Positions 46,414 through 59,053 of a DNA stretch of 64,000 nt are shown piece by piece. The notes under the pieces were generated by a model. The model saw nothing but the letters and a program-made list of their open reading frames with translations, did no database searches and was not told the DNA's origin. The DNA lies in NCBI GenBank assembly GCA_029204225.1, contig CM055095.1:70455957-70519956 (forward strand), given 5' to 3'. Positions within the stretch are counted from its first letter, which is position 1. Each line of letters opens with the position of its first letter. This DNA comes from Diphasiastrum complanatum (lineage: Eukaryota > Streptophyta > Lycopodiopsida > Lycopodiales > Lycopodiaceae). Position numbers and translations under genes: made by a program.

Positions 46414-46468
46414 AGGTCTTAAGCTATCAAAGGAATAATGCCCTCAGACCAATGCAGAGAAGGCCGAA

Positions 46469-47175
46469 ATGAAGGGATATCCATATCAATCTATTATCGA
46501 ATCGTTGATGTATGCAATAATCTTGACCAGACCAGATCTTGCATATGCCATTAGTTCCTTGAGCCAATACATGACCAATCCTGGCATGATCCACTGGAAA
46601 GCTCCTATCATAGTTATCAGATATGTACGAGCCATTGTAGACCTTTGTATCTACTATAGTGATGGAGATCCATCCGATATCCATACTCTTCATGGATATA
46701 CAGATGCAAATTGGACAGGTGATATTGACACCAGAAAATTGACTTCTAGATACATCTTTTTACTCAACAATGGTCCAATATCTTGGAACAGTCGAAAGCA
46801 AACCTCCATTGCAATGTCATCTACAGAATCAGAATACATTGCAGCCTCTCAAGCTACCAAAGAGGCATCCTGGTAGAGGAATTTACTGTCTAACATTGGT
46901 CTCAGACAATTTGCTCTAACAATGATATAGTGCGACAATCAGAGTGCTATTGCATTGTCAGTCAATCCTAGATTTCACTCTAGGAGCAAGCACATCAAGA
47001 TGAAGTAGCACTACATCAAGAGCAAGTTACTCAACAAGAGGATAAGTTTGAAGTTTTGCGAAACCCACTATATGGCAGCTGATATATTTACAAAAGAGTT
47101 GAATCAGGAAGGACACAAGAATTTTTGTGTTATCTTAAATTTGATCATCAAAGCATTCCAGGATCCAGATTAAGT
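46469..47175 (+). pseudogene. Copia RT connection and RNase H
   Basis: YPYQSIIESLMYA, RPDLAYAISSLSQYM, then RNase H with GYTDANWTGD, STESEYIAASQATKEA and, after a stop at 46874, QSAIALS and HIKM. It ends at SKEL/TKEL near 47100, followed by the PPT. Confidence 0.88.
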
Positions 47176-47180
47176 GGGGG

Positions 47181-48103
47181 TGTTGGATTTCTATCCTCTC
47201 CATCCCTATTCTCTGCTAATCTAGATCCATTCATTAAGTTGTTCCAAATATATGTACAGTCGCATACTCTGTAGAAATACAAATGAATCGGTGACAGTGT
47301 TACCGGATAGTTCCGCCACTTCTTCTTGGTCGGCCACCTTCTCTTACGCGGCCATCATCGATTGTTCGGCCATACCCAATTGGTCAGTCATCCTGGACCA
47401 TCTGGACACATTCACTCATTCGACCTATCTTGAACAATCGGCCACAATCCAACTGTCAACATACCAACAAGTACACGTCACGACCGGACAAAATCAAATA
47501 TCATCCAACGATGACTGTCAACAACATGTAGTGCCTTAACCTACTTGTAAATCACGGATTAACCATTCTTTTAATTAGTTATCCATCTGTATATATCCAG
47601 CAACTTATCAGTTGTTCGGTTAGCTAAATTCTCTATCTGCCAAGAGCGCAATTGTCTTGTTCTTTTCTCTTTGTTATCACATAGTATTGTCTCAAGAAGA
47701 ACGCCTCTCAAACTACATTCAAACTGTATTTTTTGCACGACTAATCTATCAATGTTCTAGCAACTTAAATTGTGTATGCTGAATGCTTATTAGTTTCATT
47801 GTCGGATAGATTCATGCTCGTAGACAAAATTATTTGTAGATTAATCTGTTTCATGTGATTGATAACACTGTTTGATCTATCGAACTAGTAAACATGCCCA
47901 AATCACTTTCACAAAGCTAAATCTGGTAAATAAGATAATTCATGCATGGCTATGCAATCAATCTTTTAGATCCAACGACTTTGAAGTTGTGATCAAGTAA
48001 GATAGATCTCGATCTGTCTGAAATTGATAGACGTAGTTTCATGTACTGAGGATTCCCCACTCGTCTCTCTTTGTCACAACAAGAATGACACCAAATTCCA
48101 ACA
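47181..48103 (+). repeat. 3' LTR, 923 bp
   Basis: TGTTGGATTTC...TTCCAACA, preceded by AAGTGGGGG (PPT). A fragment of the same LTR lies at 21271-21400. The right flank is gypsy integrase. Confidence 0.92.
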
Positions 48104-48780
48104 CATCCGAGGTAAGGGATAATGCCATATCTTGTGATTATAGATTTGAATAAGAACACTGCGACAGTTTTCGCATTGTTTCGTTTCGTCGCTTCTGCTT
48201 CTACATTCTTCGTGGCATAATCTATCACAATCAAAATATAATGACACTTAGTATGTCGTGTCACAGGTTTGATTGGACCAACAAAGTCAATCCCCCACTT
48301 CTCAAATGGTGCAAGAGGTAGGATTGGTGTCAACGGCCAATTCATTGCTTTTGTTGGCTTTCCAGATCTCTGGCATGGATCACATGATCGTATATAATTC
48401 GATACATCCTTGAACATAGTTGGCCACCAGTACTTGGCAGTCAATATTTTACTAACAGTGTTCTTTAAAGCATAGTGTCCGCCAACATCCTTTGAATGTA
48501 AGGCTTGCACAACCTTTTTAATATCTTCAGTTTCGAGACATCTTCTTAGTTGATGATAAGCACCAAGCTTGTACAGAACATTGTTAACAATAGTAAAAGG
48601 TGCTACCTTATATTGAAAAACTCTCTTTTTCTCCAAATCATATCCATCTGGATAAATCTGATCCTTAAGATAGGTAATGATATCAGAATATAACGAATTT
48701 GTAGATGAAATTTCGAATAAATTTTCGTTTGGAAAATCATCATTAATTGGTTTTACAACTTTTTTTGTGCTGAGTCGCAA
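48104..48780 (-). pseudogene. Gypsy integrase, truncated
   Basis: Zinc-binding domain HSKDVGGHYALKNT...YIRSCDPCQR, then WGIDFVGPI with the first catalytic Asp and VIDYATKNVEAEA. At 48104, just after YGIIP, the frame enters the LTR of the copia element, so the second Asp and Glu are lost. The ORF continues to 47950 only by reading through LTR sequence. Confidence 0.9.
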
Positions 48781-49860
48781 TAGATAATTAGCATTCGTAT
48801 GATATTTTCCTTGGCAAAGTTCTACTTGATAAGTAAATCCTTGTATAAGTAGAACCCATCAAGCAATTCGTCTTGATAAATCTGGTTTATTCACGAGATA
48901 CTTTAGAGCATAGTGATCAACATGAAAAATGAAAGCATATCCCAGCAAATAATGCCGAATTTCTTAACAATAAAAAACATTCCAAGTGCTTCCCTTTCTG
49001 TGGCCGAATAATTCTTCTCCGAGGCACTTAGCTGTCAACTTGCATAGTATATGGGATGGTCTTTCTTCTGATCGCCCTTTTGGCTCAAACAGACGCCAAT
49101 AGTGAAAGACACATCGACATAACTATGAAATAGAATAGCCTAGTTTGGTGGTCTCAGAATAGGAGCATTGATCAACCTCTGTTTAAGTTCTTCAAACACT
49201 TTATGCTGTTCATTCGTCCATAAGTACTCCACTTGTTTCTTAAGTAGATGTGTAAGAGCAACAGCAATAGAGGCATGATTCTGGATAAATCTCCTCTAGT
49301 AACCAACATGTCCTAAGAAAGTTCTTAGTTCATGTAGATTTGTTGGTATTCTGGAGGTTTTTTATAAGCTCAACTTTATCTTTATCGACCTCTATTCCTC
49401 TGTTTGATATTCTGTGTCCAAAGAAAATTCCTTCTTTCATATCAAAAAAAACATTTTTCTGGGTGAAGCGATAAACAGTATCTCGACACTATTGTAATGT
49501 AAGTTTCAGCTTCTGTATATGTGTTTTTATATCACTATAAACACAGAAATCATCAATGAAAATTTCAAGAAAAGTTCTTAGGAAGGTAGTGAAAATTAAA
49601 ATCATAATTCGTTGAAAAGTTGTTGGTGTGTTGCAAAGACCAAAGGGCATTTTGTTGTAGGCATAAGTGCTCCAATCTGTAGTAAATGTGGTCTTTGAAC
49701 GATCCTCCTTTCTTACTACAAAATAATTGTAACCAGAGAAACCGTCACATAAATTGTAATGCTCCGGATCAGCAACCTGATCTAAGATAGAATCAGTGAA
49801 GGGTAAAGGATGGTGATCCTTTGAATTCAGCTAATTTCATCTCTCCAAGTGATTTTGAGA
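48781..49860 (-). pseudogene. Gypsy RT and RNase H, degenerate
   Basis: In shifting frames: GYNYFVVRKEDRSKTTFTT, MPFGLCNTPTTFQ, FIDDFCVYS (the YxDD site as FIDD), GHRIS, ELKQRLINAPIL and RNase H motifs QLSASEKNYSATEREAL. Many stops make it clearly dead. The order places it between protease (50474-50857) and integrase (48104-48780). Confidence 0.85.
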
Positions 49861-50470
49861 CATGCACAAATCTGCTAGGTGCAAGTTCAATTACTTCAGT
49901 AGAATTGTGCATGGTTGACTCTGTGAATATATTTTTGTCATCAGCCTGGTTTTTATTACCAAATTCTTATTCGGATTCGTCAAATTTGTCACTTGAATCT
50001 TCATCAGACTCTTCAGAGTTCGTGACTGCAACTTTTATTTCTTTATCTGAAACATCTGCTTCAGCGTTGCAAGCATCAAAGAATTCTTCTTCATCATTGT
50101 TCTTGTAGCATTCAAAATATTGCACTTCGATGTCAGATACATTGGAAAAAATATTTAATGCATAAGAAGAATCTTCTGATGTAAAACTGATGTCAGACAA
50201 AGGAGTTTCACCTTTATATTTGTCACGTCTCTAGGTAATTATTTGTTCTGCTAGCTTATCTCGATTATTGGTCTCACCAGTTTGAAATCTCAACTCTCTG
50301 AACTTCCAGTGAACACTTGCATTCGATTGTCCAATTAGTACAGAATAAAATGGCAAACCAAGTGGTTTGATAACTATAAAATTCATTGTAAAAGGCTTGG
50401 CTTGAATGTATACAGTGACATCCTTCAATTCTCCAACAGGCTTTCGTTGAGTCGAATCTGCTAACTTGAT
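49861..50470 (-). pseudogene. Gypsy protease-RT linker with acidic region
   Basis: 50231-50470 reads the post-protease segment (KDVTVYIQAKPFTMN, FYSVLIGQ). 49967-50200 is a strongly acidic Asp/Glu/Ser-rich segment (77 codons). No catalytic motif. Confidence 0.7.
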
Positions 50471-50473
50471 ATT

Positions 50474-50857
50474 TCACTGTGTTGGTCGAATAGCATGAGC
50501 TGTGTCTTCTGTTATTATGTTTACACTTGAACCAGAATCTATCGGCACATCTTCAATTAAGCATCCAACAATGGTAAAATCAATTTTAGGTGCGCCGAGG
50601 TCTCCTAAATCAATATATAGTACACCAACATCTAGCAAAGAAACTCTTTTTTTCTTTTTAGGGGCAGAAGGACCTTTCAATTGCCTACGGTAATAAGTGT
50701 TGTCTGCCAACAATTGCTCAAAAGTGATGTTTGGATGAAGAGATCCAATATCAGTCACTATATCATAGTCTTTTGTCTTTGCTTTTGAGATTGGCTTGTC
50801 AATACTGGCATTAGACAACTTGGTTTTCATGATATCATTGTCCCCTTCCTTGAACAT
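50474..50857 (-). pseudogene. Gypsy aspartic protease
   Basis: 127 codons ending with VGCLIEDVPIDSGSSVNIIT, which carries the catalytic DSG. It lies between the Gag-type sequence upstream and the RT linker downstream. A stop at 50474 separates it from the linker. Confidence 0.8.
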
Positions 50858-52530
50858 GACCTTCTTCTCTGCAGCAGCTGACTATAATTCAGTAATGATA
50901 ATTTCTTTTGCTTCTGTTGAGATGTCTTTTGCAAATAATTTTGCAGCATTACGGTCATAGTCAGGGTCATCTTTCAGATCTTCTTTGGTTGTAGATTTGT
51001 TTGTTGACTTGCTCGAAGATTTCTTCTTCGAAGAGTTTCTGTGCTCATTGAAGAAGGTTTCGATTCGGGCTTCGAAGAGTCTTTGCTTCTTGTGGTGATT
51101 TTGAATAGCTTTTCTACGTCGCTTGTGGCCAAGATCGGTCTTCTGTCTTCGCCAATTTTCCTTCAATAATATCAATTCTCTGCACAATAGCATCAGTCGA
51201 AGCTTTTGGTTTTGATCTGCAGCAGCTGGTGTTGCTACATACTAGTACTTAGGTTGTGGCTTCTGCGGCTGAGGGCAGTCAGGATACTTGTGGCCAGGCT
51301 CCCTACATTCAAACATAGCGGTACATATCCAATCGACTTTTGTGGCTAAGGACAGTCAAGCTGGCTCTCCACAATTGTAATAATTGCCCGACACTGGTTT
51401 AGTCATGGTTTGTGACTTCATCGCTGGATTGTGTCTTTTTGATGCGAACTTTGGTCTATCCTACTGAGCTTCTGCTACAGTACCCTGAACATAATTCGTA
51501 GTAGCATCATTCTGAAAAATAAAGAGTACCTCCTAGGCAAGATCTTCGATATACTTTACATTCATAGTTGTGCAGTCTTCCTTAGAATGTCCAGAAGTTT
51601 TGCATGTCATATACCACATTTCTATGTTAGAAGAAGAAGCTTTTGGTCTTTTGTCTGCAACTTTAGAGATCTGCACTTTCAAATCATTAAATTTTTTATT
51701 AAGATCAGCCATGTTACTCTTCCAAAGCTTTTCGACTTTAGAAGTTGTCGACTTATCCTCGATAGTTTTCGTGTCATCCTTTCATTCGGATCGACATTTA
51801 CTTCTTCTATCTCCTTTATCAGCTTCTGATTCTGATGAATCACTAGTATCAGACTCCGAGCTTGAAGAATTGGAACTGGACTCAGTACTTGAATCATCTT
51901 TGCTATTACTAGAGACGGTCTTAGACTTATGAGATCTTTTAGTTGAGCGTCGCTTTCGTGCCAGCTTCGAGGTCTCAAAGTTCTCAGCACTAGCTACTAC
52001 TGTTGATTATGAGGTCATGTCTCCTTGTCTGCAATATCGATTGATCTTTGGTGGTAAACCAGCCAAAAACCATTCGATCTACATATCAACGGGATATACA
52101 CCGGTTAGTTTTCCTATAAGATTCTTGACCTTTCGTGTATATTTTCGAAAGGATTCTTTAATTTTCTTCTGAACATTGTTCAGTCGTCCGAGAATAATAG
52201 ATTTATAGCCGATTTCTTTGAACTGGTTCAGAAATGCATCTTTCAGTAGTAACCAGGTTACTACACGGCCTGATTCAACTTGACTATACCATATGCGTGC
52301 CTGCTTTCTCAGCAGACCCAAAAAAATTCGTAGTTTGTCTACGTCAGTTCCTTTGTTATTTGCATTAGCAATCGACTCAAATTGTGAGACATAGCTATCT
52401 ACATCATCTGAAGTAGTTCCTTGTCCCGAAACCGTTTTCGTTTTGTTGTCGCAAACGATTTTGTTTCTTTGAATTTTCCTTTGTGCGGAAGATTCACAGG
52501 AACCTAGACACGTGACTACACATCATAGAA
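50858..52530 (-). pseudogene. Gypsy Gag, degenerate
   Basis: 52079-52321 carries the Gag core (ARIWYSQVESG, LLLKDAFLNQF). 51240-51310 has a partial zinc knuckle (ECREPGHKYPDC) followed by a Pro/Gln tail. 50882-51193 is Lys/Ser-rich. Frames change repeatedly. The N-terminus and the element's own 5' LTR were not located. Confidence 0.75.
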
Positions 52531-52779
52531 CAGATTCCATTCTAGCAATAAAGACAGATGGCACAAGACGGGGAGATGCACCAAAAATAGAACAATCATT
52601 TATGAGTTTGATTTTTTTAGAGCGAGATCGTCAGTGTCTCACTTGTTGCAGAATGACACTCTGCTCTTTTGTTGTGTTCTGCTTGTTGGCAAACTTTTAT
52701 GCACAGCTCTTTTTTTTAGTCTTTTTCTTTTCTGCTCTATTCTCTATGTCTCTCTGTATTAATGAATTACGGAATTGTC

Positions 52780-53144
52780 TGTTATGATCCAGAAAGGATA
52801 GTTTATATCTCTACTATGTGGAGTTTACAAGGTTAACACAGAGAATTACAAGACTAGTTAATGCTAATTAACTATTCAGTTACTCTCAATTGTTACTACT
52901 CATTTCAGTTGGGCGTAAAGTTTGAGACTCCAAGCCCATTGAGCTGCCAACTGACAGCGTGAAAGATTTCCTTTTGTTTCTTTCATTTCCTTTTGTTTCT
53001 TTCGTGTCTTCTCGATTTGCGTCTCTTTGCGGTTTTTGCGGTCCTGGAGGTGTGTTTGCAATTCACGAATCGTTCATACTTTGTTTGTCTCGGAAGCATG
53101 CTTGTGTGTTGCAGCAAAGTTGCAAGAGTTTACCATTTCTGACA
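52780..53144 (-). repeat. 3' LTR of the outer copia element
   Basis: TGTCAGAAATGG...GATCATAACA on the minus strand, directly after a purine tract (AAGAGGGAG) and the end of pol. The 5' partner is not recognisable, so the left edge rests on the TG/CA rule only. Confidence 0.5.
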
Positions 53145-53689
53145 CTCCCTCTTGAACCTTGCAGCTTTGTACATTTAATCCAATTGTCTTTCTTTGCTTG
53201 GTAAAGAGTGGCTTGTCGAGCGGCTTCGTGAGCAGCTGCAATCATGTCTTCTGATTTTATGTAGTGGACCTGGAGCTCTCCTTTCGAGATTAAATCTCAA
53301 ATGTGAGGATACTTCAGAGGTATGTGTTTTGTCTTTGAATGGAAAATAGGAGCCTGGGACAGATAAATGGCACTCTGAGAGTCCATCATCATCATACATG
53401 GCCATTCTTGTGGTATCCCGATTGCTTCTAGCATCATTTGCAGCCACACTACCTCGTTCACCACCTTTGAAGTTGCGACGTATTCAGCTTCGCAAGAGGA
53501 TTGAGCCACCAAGGTTTGCTTTTTGCATATCCAGCTGAATGCAGCTCCGCACGCTATGGTACATCCTCCAGTTATGGACTTGTTGTCATCTTTGCAACTC
53601 GCCCATCTTGCATCACTGTAGTGGTGCAGCTCGAATTCTTTTTTTTCATTTTTAGCTCTGTAGGTTAGTTCCATATTCTCTTGTAAATA
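53145..53689 (-). mobile_element. Outer copia element: RNase H part
   Basis: The minus strand reads HHYSDARWASCKDDNKS, SCEAEYVATSKVVNEVVW, DSQSAIYLSQ and KTKHI, which is copia RNase H. After a stop comes the frame for LTKPLDKPLFTK. It starts at the insertion point of the younger copia element; the upstream RT is at 59715 and beyond. Confidence 0.9.
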
Positions 53690-54316
53690 GTTAGATGGTC
53701 ATGATGTGGCTTGTCACACGTGCCAAATAGCATAGGATTCCATTCATAAGGATGTTCTCAAGTAGATCTAAGTGTTAGAACCTTTGGAATGAGTCCAAAT
53801 TATGCTTAGATACAAGAGAGAAAAAATAGGAGCTATTTTTGGTAATTTTTGCATTGTTGAGGGATCTCCAAGATTCAAACCCTAGCTTGGTAGAGATGAA
53901 AGATCCACCAAATTTAGCATTAGGGATAGGTTTAGGGATACTCATACCTGCCCAAAACCGTGATGGATCATGTATATATAGGTGATGATATCTCACCAAA
54001 ATCAATCAAGCAATTTCATGATATTTCTCTCATAATGGTGCAATAGCTCTCTATGTTCATAATTGTTTGAGTACTTGTAATTACTAATGATTATAGGATT
54101 GAATGTAGGTCTGGTGTACAGTACTCAGACTATGGGAGACCGTACTTTCACACGTGTGAAGCCTTCTTCAAGGATTTGGGCCATTTAGTGAGGTTCAAGC
54201 ATAGATTTTTGATGGATTTTGATGGTTCAACTTGTGCTAATCTTATGAAATCATAATCTATTGTTTCCCTCATCATTTCAAGTGTTTTAGGATCCTTATT
54301 TGCTGTAATTTTTACA
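53690..54316 (+). repeat. 5' LTR of the nested copia element
   Basis: Matches 59099-59715. A TATA-like ATGTATATATAGG lies near 53972. It lacks the 45-46 bp that precede the match at the 3' copy (59054-59098), so either the LTR really starts here or its outer end was lost at integration. Confidence 0.88.
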
Positions 54317-54328
54317 TGGTATCAGAGC
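54317..54328 (+). other. Primer-binding site, initiator-Met tRNA
   Basis: TGGTATCAGAGC, an exact match to the standard copia PBS, immediately after the LTR. Confidence 0.95.
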
Positions 54329-55104
54329 CTAAAGGCTGAAATGAGCTAAATCCTTGGTTTTCATTCAATTTGATCACAATTTTTGATCTAAATCTTGTGT
54401 AGATTGGATCTTAGCATCTAGCATTGATTCTAGAACTCATTGGTGTTGTGTGACCTCATTTGCAGGTGTTTAGGTGTCTAAACCCAGAGGTAAAGTTGAA
54501 TTCAATTCACATTACCAAGATAGCAAGTTTTGCTTGCTCCAAGAATTGATTTCTAAGCGAGTTTTGGAGGTGATTTCATAGAGGAGGCTTTCTAGAATTC
54601 AAGGAGAGGGAAGATCAAAGTTTTTGGGACTCTTAAAGGCTGTTCTAAGGTGTATTAGACACCTCCTAAAGTGATTTAGGTTCAGTCCAACCATTGCTTG
54701 ACTTATGCACCAAATTAGATCAATTTTTCATCAATTTTGATCATTTTTTGCTTGTGATTGGATAATAGATTGTGTTGCATCCTCATTAAGTTCCATTTAG
54801 ATCTTTTACAAGTGATTTTGGAAGTATATTAGGTTGCTGAAATTCTCTCTTGATCAGATCATTTGGAAGCTTTAATGTTCTTTATAGAAAGAGGGGCAAT
54901 TCTACTAGTATATTCTACTTCAATCAAGCAAGTGCATTGTTTCTAATATTCTATGAATTGATTTTGTTAGAGATCATTATTAGATCTCCATAGGAAGTCC
55001 ATTACTGATCTTTTCAGGTCCCTAAGAAGTGGGATAAGGTAGATCTTCAATCAAATCAATAGAAGTAACCTTCATTTGTGTCAAGTCCTTGATTAGGAGA
55101 CTAG

Positions 55105-56517
55105 ATGGCATCTATAAATGCATATCTTTTGGATACTAATGAAAGGCTCAACAAAACTAACTATTCCATATGAAAAGTTAGAATGGAATTCATCATGATC
55201 ATGCAATATCTGATGGAAATTGTAAATGGTAAGGAGGGTGAACCTATTCATCCTCAAGAAAAAGCCAAATACATCAAGAGGTGCAATGTTGCACTACATT
55301 GCATAAAAATGAATGTTGCAAATGAACTCTTAAGAGAGGTAGGAGATTGCACTTCGGCTCAAGATGCTTGGGAGACTTTGCAAAAGGTCTATGAATCCAA
55401 GAACCAAACTAGAATGTTATCTTTGAAGAATCAAATCTATAGAAGCTATCAAAAGAAAGGAGAGAGTGCACATACTTTTGTCCTAAGAGTAAAGGAATTG
55501 AACAAAGAGCTAGCCTTCATAGGTGATCCTATCAAGGATGAAGAGCTTGTTCAACTCATATTTAATGGACTAAGCTTTGAATTTGACAATTTGGTTCAGG
55601 GATATGCAATTATGGGTAAGCTACCCATACTTGAAGAACTCCAAGGCACACTCATGGCCGAGGAATCAAGAAGGAGCCAAATGCAAGAGAGGATGGATAG
55701 GCTTTCCATCCAAGGTGGAGATGACCAAGCTCTCTTCACCAAAGACAAAGGCAAATCCAAAGGCAAAGGATCAACATTCAAGAAGTCTACAAAGCTTGAG
55801 GATCAAGAAGGACCCTCAAAGGCATCTCCATCAACCACCAAAGTCAAGAAGGACAAATCAAAGGTGAAGTGCTACTGTTGTAGCAAGATGGGGCATTATG
55901 CCTCGGAATGCCTCAAAAGGAAACAAGATCAAAGCCAAGCCAACATGAGCAAAGAGGAGGAGGAGGACTCTCTCATGATGTCCATATTTTCTTCAACAAG
56001 CTTCAAAGGAGAAGATCCTTGGTGGATTGACTCGGATGCTAGTTCACACATGACTAGTAAAAGGGAGTTTTTCTTTTCTCTCTTATCTTATGATGGACCT
56101 ATAAAGTCTATCTATACAGCAAATGATGAAGCTTGTAAGATTGAAGGAGGTGGTAGCATTCCCCTTTGTTTAGGATCTTCCAAAAAGATCAACATAGAAG
56201 GTGTTTTGTACATTCCTACAATAACAAAGAATCTACTAAGTGTTGGCCAAATGGTAGACAATGGTTTCAATGTTGACTTTGCTTCAAATGAATGTTTCAT
56301 CAAGAAGAAGGGTAAGATAGTGGCTAAGGGCACTAGACTTGGCAAACTTTATAAGCTGGATGCATTTGTGGATACTAATGTTGTGATGTTGGCCGAGAAG
56401 AGCAAGATATCTACCTTTACTTTATGGCACAAAAGACTTGGACATGTCAACTCGGGTTCCATGGAGGCTATGATCAAGGAGGAGTATGCTTTAGGCCTAC
56501 CAAGGTCAGGTTTGTGA
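55105..56517 (+). pseudogene. Copia Gag, protease and pre-integrase
   Basis: The frame starts at ATG 55105 (MASINAYLLDTNERLN); a Trp-to-stop change at 55171 leaves an open 444-codon ORF from 55183. Gag core ALHCIKMNVANELL, EAWETL and KNQIYRSY; zinc knuckle CYCCSKMGHYASEC (CX2CX4HX4C). The protease start is WWIDSDASSHM, where the catalytic DSG has become DSD. The pre-integrase motif HKRLGHVNSGS is near the end. A frameshift follows near 56500. Confidence 0.92.
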
Positions 56518-57400
56518 AGCTTGTGCCTTATCCAAGGCACATAAGAAGGTGTTTCCTAACTCCATCACAAAGTCATTTCATCCTCTTGAACTCATACACT
56601 CGGATGTGCACATTGCTAGCACCAAATCTAATGGAGGTTCATCCATGTTTTTAACCTTCATTGATGACTACTCAAGATATTGTTGGGTGTTCTTACTTTC
56701 CTTCAAGTCTCAAGTATTTGATACTTTTGTAAAGTTCAAGTTGTTTGTGGGAAAACATCATAATCATAGCATCAAGATTCTTAGAAGTGACAATGGTGGA
56801 GAATTCATCTCCAATGAGTTCAAGGCCTTTTGTGAGGAGGAAGGGATCAAGAAAGAGACTTCTTGTCCTTAAACTCCTCAACAAAATGGAGTTGCTGAAA
56901 GAAGGAATAGAACATTATGTGAATGTTCTAAGGCTTTAAGATTAGATGCTTGTTTGTCCAAATCCTTTTGGGGTGAGTCTCTTGTATGTGCAAACTACTT
57001 GATGAATAGGGTGTCTTGCAAAGCAATTGAAGGCAAAACTCCTTATGAGATGTTGTATGGAAAGAAACCCAATCTTAATCACTTGAAAGTTTTTGGGTGT
57101 ATATGTTATGTGCATGTGCCATTGGAAACAAGAACCAAGGAGGATCCATCTTCCACAAGAGGGTTCATGCTTGGATATGCAAGCTCAAGCAAGGGCTACA
57201 AAGTCTATCTTCCATCCTTGAGCAAATTTGTTGTTTCAAGGGATGTTATCTTTGATGAACATCATATAAATATGCTTGGAGAAGGCTCAAGTGCTCCAAC
57301 AATCAAGAAGATGTTGGTCGAGGAGCAAGATCTTGGTTTTGAGGAGGAGCTCATGGAGGAGCAAGCACCAAACCCACCTATCACACCAAGGAGATCTTCA
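56518..57400 (+). pseudogene. Copia integrase
   Basis: From 56549: SKAHKKVFP-type zinc region end, LIHSDVH (first Asp), LTFIDDYSRYCWVF, ILRSDNGGEFIS (second Asp), a stop at 56870, then TPQQNGVAERRN (catalytic Glu). It continues without a break into the long ORF from 56954, with KTPYEMLYGKKPNL and FGCICYVHVP at the integrase C-terminus. Confidence 0.92.
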
Positions 57401-58213
57401 AGGGCAAAAGTGGAGCCATCAAGGCTCACATATCAAGGCAAAGGACAACAAGTTGAGGGTATCTCATCCACTTCTTATGCTTTATCTAGTTTTGAAGAAC
57501 CATCTAATGTTGAAGAAGCATTGAACTCCAAAGAATGGTATAAAGCTATGTTGGATGAGTATGATGCCTTGATTGAGAATGAAACTTGGTTGCTTGTTGA
57601 GAGACCTCAAAGGAATGTAATAGGATGCAAGTGGGTCTTCAAGCTTAAGCTGAATGCAAATGGGAGTGTTAATAAACATAAAGCAATATTAGTTGCAAAA
57701 GTTTATGCTCAAGAGAGAGGGATAGACTATGAGGAAACTTTTGCACCCGTGGCCAAGATGGTCACAATAAGGCTAATCATTGCACTTGCATCACATTTTG
57801 GATGGATCCTATGTCAAATGGATGTCTCTAATGCTTTCTTGAATGGTTTTTTGGAAGAGGATATCTATATGGAGCAGCCACAAGGGTTCATCAAGCATGG
57901 AATGGAGAACAAAGTATGCCATCTCCAAAGAAGCATCTATGGCTTGAAGCAAGCCTCGAGATCTTGGAGTTCAAGACTACATTGCTATCTTATTTCACTT
58001 TATTTTGTTCAAAGTGAATATGATCCCACTCTTTACATTAAGTTTGATGATGTTGGTATTGTACTTTTACTCATTTATGTAGATGACATCATCATTAGTG
58101 GAAATAGTGTTGATGGTATTGAAAAAATCAAGATAGATCTATCCTTAGAGTTCAAGATCGTAGATCTAGGGTGTCTTCACTTCATCTTAGGCATAGAGGT
58201 ACTTAGAGGCTGA
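57401..58213 (+). pseudogene. Copia reverse transcriptase
   Basis: Part of the 419-codon ORF 56954-58213. GCKWVFKLKLNANGS, ETFAPVAKMVTIR, MDVSNAFLNGFLEEDIYM, SIYGLKQASRSW and the active site IYVDDIIISG. It stops in the connection segment at 58211 after GIEVLRG; the next ORF resumes 41 bases later. Confidence 0.92.
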
Positions 58214-58253
58214 TTTTATCTTTATAAGTCAAGTAAACTATGCTCAAAGTCTT

Positions 58254-59038
58254 TTGAAGAAGTTTAAGATGGAAGTATGCAAAAGTGTTGACACACCAAT
58301 GGAGCAAGATGTAAAAGTGCCAAATGAAGATGATGAAAGATCCTTCATGGACATCACTTTGTTTAGGCTGCTTATAGGTTCCTTAATGTGGATCACTATA
58401 ACTAGACCAGATCTTAGCTTTAGTGTATGTAGGTTGAGCCAATCCATGCAAAAGCCATTGAATATCCATTGGAAAAAGGCTAAGAGGATTCTAAGATACA
58501 TCTCAGGTACATTGGATTTTGGGATTCTATATAGAGGAGATGTGATTAACCTTCATGCATTTAGTGATTCAGATTTTGCAGGGGACAAGAGGGATAGGAA
58601 ATCAACAAGTTTCTATTCAACTTTCATAGGAGAAGGTGTGGTTTCATGGCTTTCAAAAAATCAAGAAACTATATCTCTATCTTCAACCGAGGCCGAGTAC
58701 AAAGCTTTGACAACCACTACAAAGGAGGTACTTTGGATCAAGAGATTATTGGTGGAGATAAAGATCATGGATTCAGAGGAGGCACCAGTCATCTAAAATG
58801 ACAGTATATCAGCCCAACACCTTGCATCTAAGCCAATTTTCCATGCAAGATCTAAGCACATTGAGATATGCCATCACTTTGTGAGAGAAATGGTGCAAGC
58901 CAAGGAGATTGCTTTGGAGCATGTTCCAAGCAATGAATGTGTAGCTGATCTACTTACTAAGCCACTTCAAAAGACACCTTTTATGAAGTTCAGATCATCA
59001 CTTGGAGTGATAAGTAAAGCAATGATTGAACCAAGCTA
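58254..59038 (+). pseudogene. Copia RT connection and RNase H
   Basis: RLLIGSLMWITITRPDLSF, then RNase H AFSDSDFAGD, KSTSFYS, LSSTEAEYKALT. A stop at 58794 interrupts before the last motifs (HIEICHHFVRE, ADLLTKPL near 58945). Pol ends near 59038, followed by purine-rich GTGAGGAGGAG as the PPT. Confidence 0.9.
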
Positions 59039-59053
59039 GATAGTGAGGAGGAG

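Larger units (their letters stand above)
43657..48103 (+). mobile_element. Ty1/copia element with internal deletion
   Basis: Order: truncated 5' LTR (43657-44335), PBS TGGTATTAGAGC (44336-44347), shortened gag, integrase, RT, RNase H, PPT AAGTGGGGG and 3' LTR (47181-48103). The interior is only about 2.85 kb because the rest of gag, the zinc knuckle, protease and integrase N-terminus are missing. Several stops (for example near 46074 and 46413) interrupt pol. It lies with its right edge inside a gypsy integrase gene. Confidence 0.9.

Noticed and set aside
47252-47539. 95-codon plus-strand ORF
   Set aside because: Lies wholly within the copia 3' LTR.
54317-54328. tRNA-Met-like sequence
   Set aside because: Only the 12-base primer-binding complement next to an LTR, not a tRNA gene. 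The same holds for 32024, 40507, 41449 and 44336.
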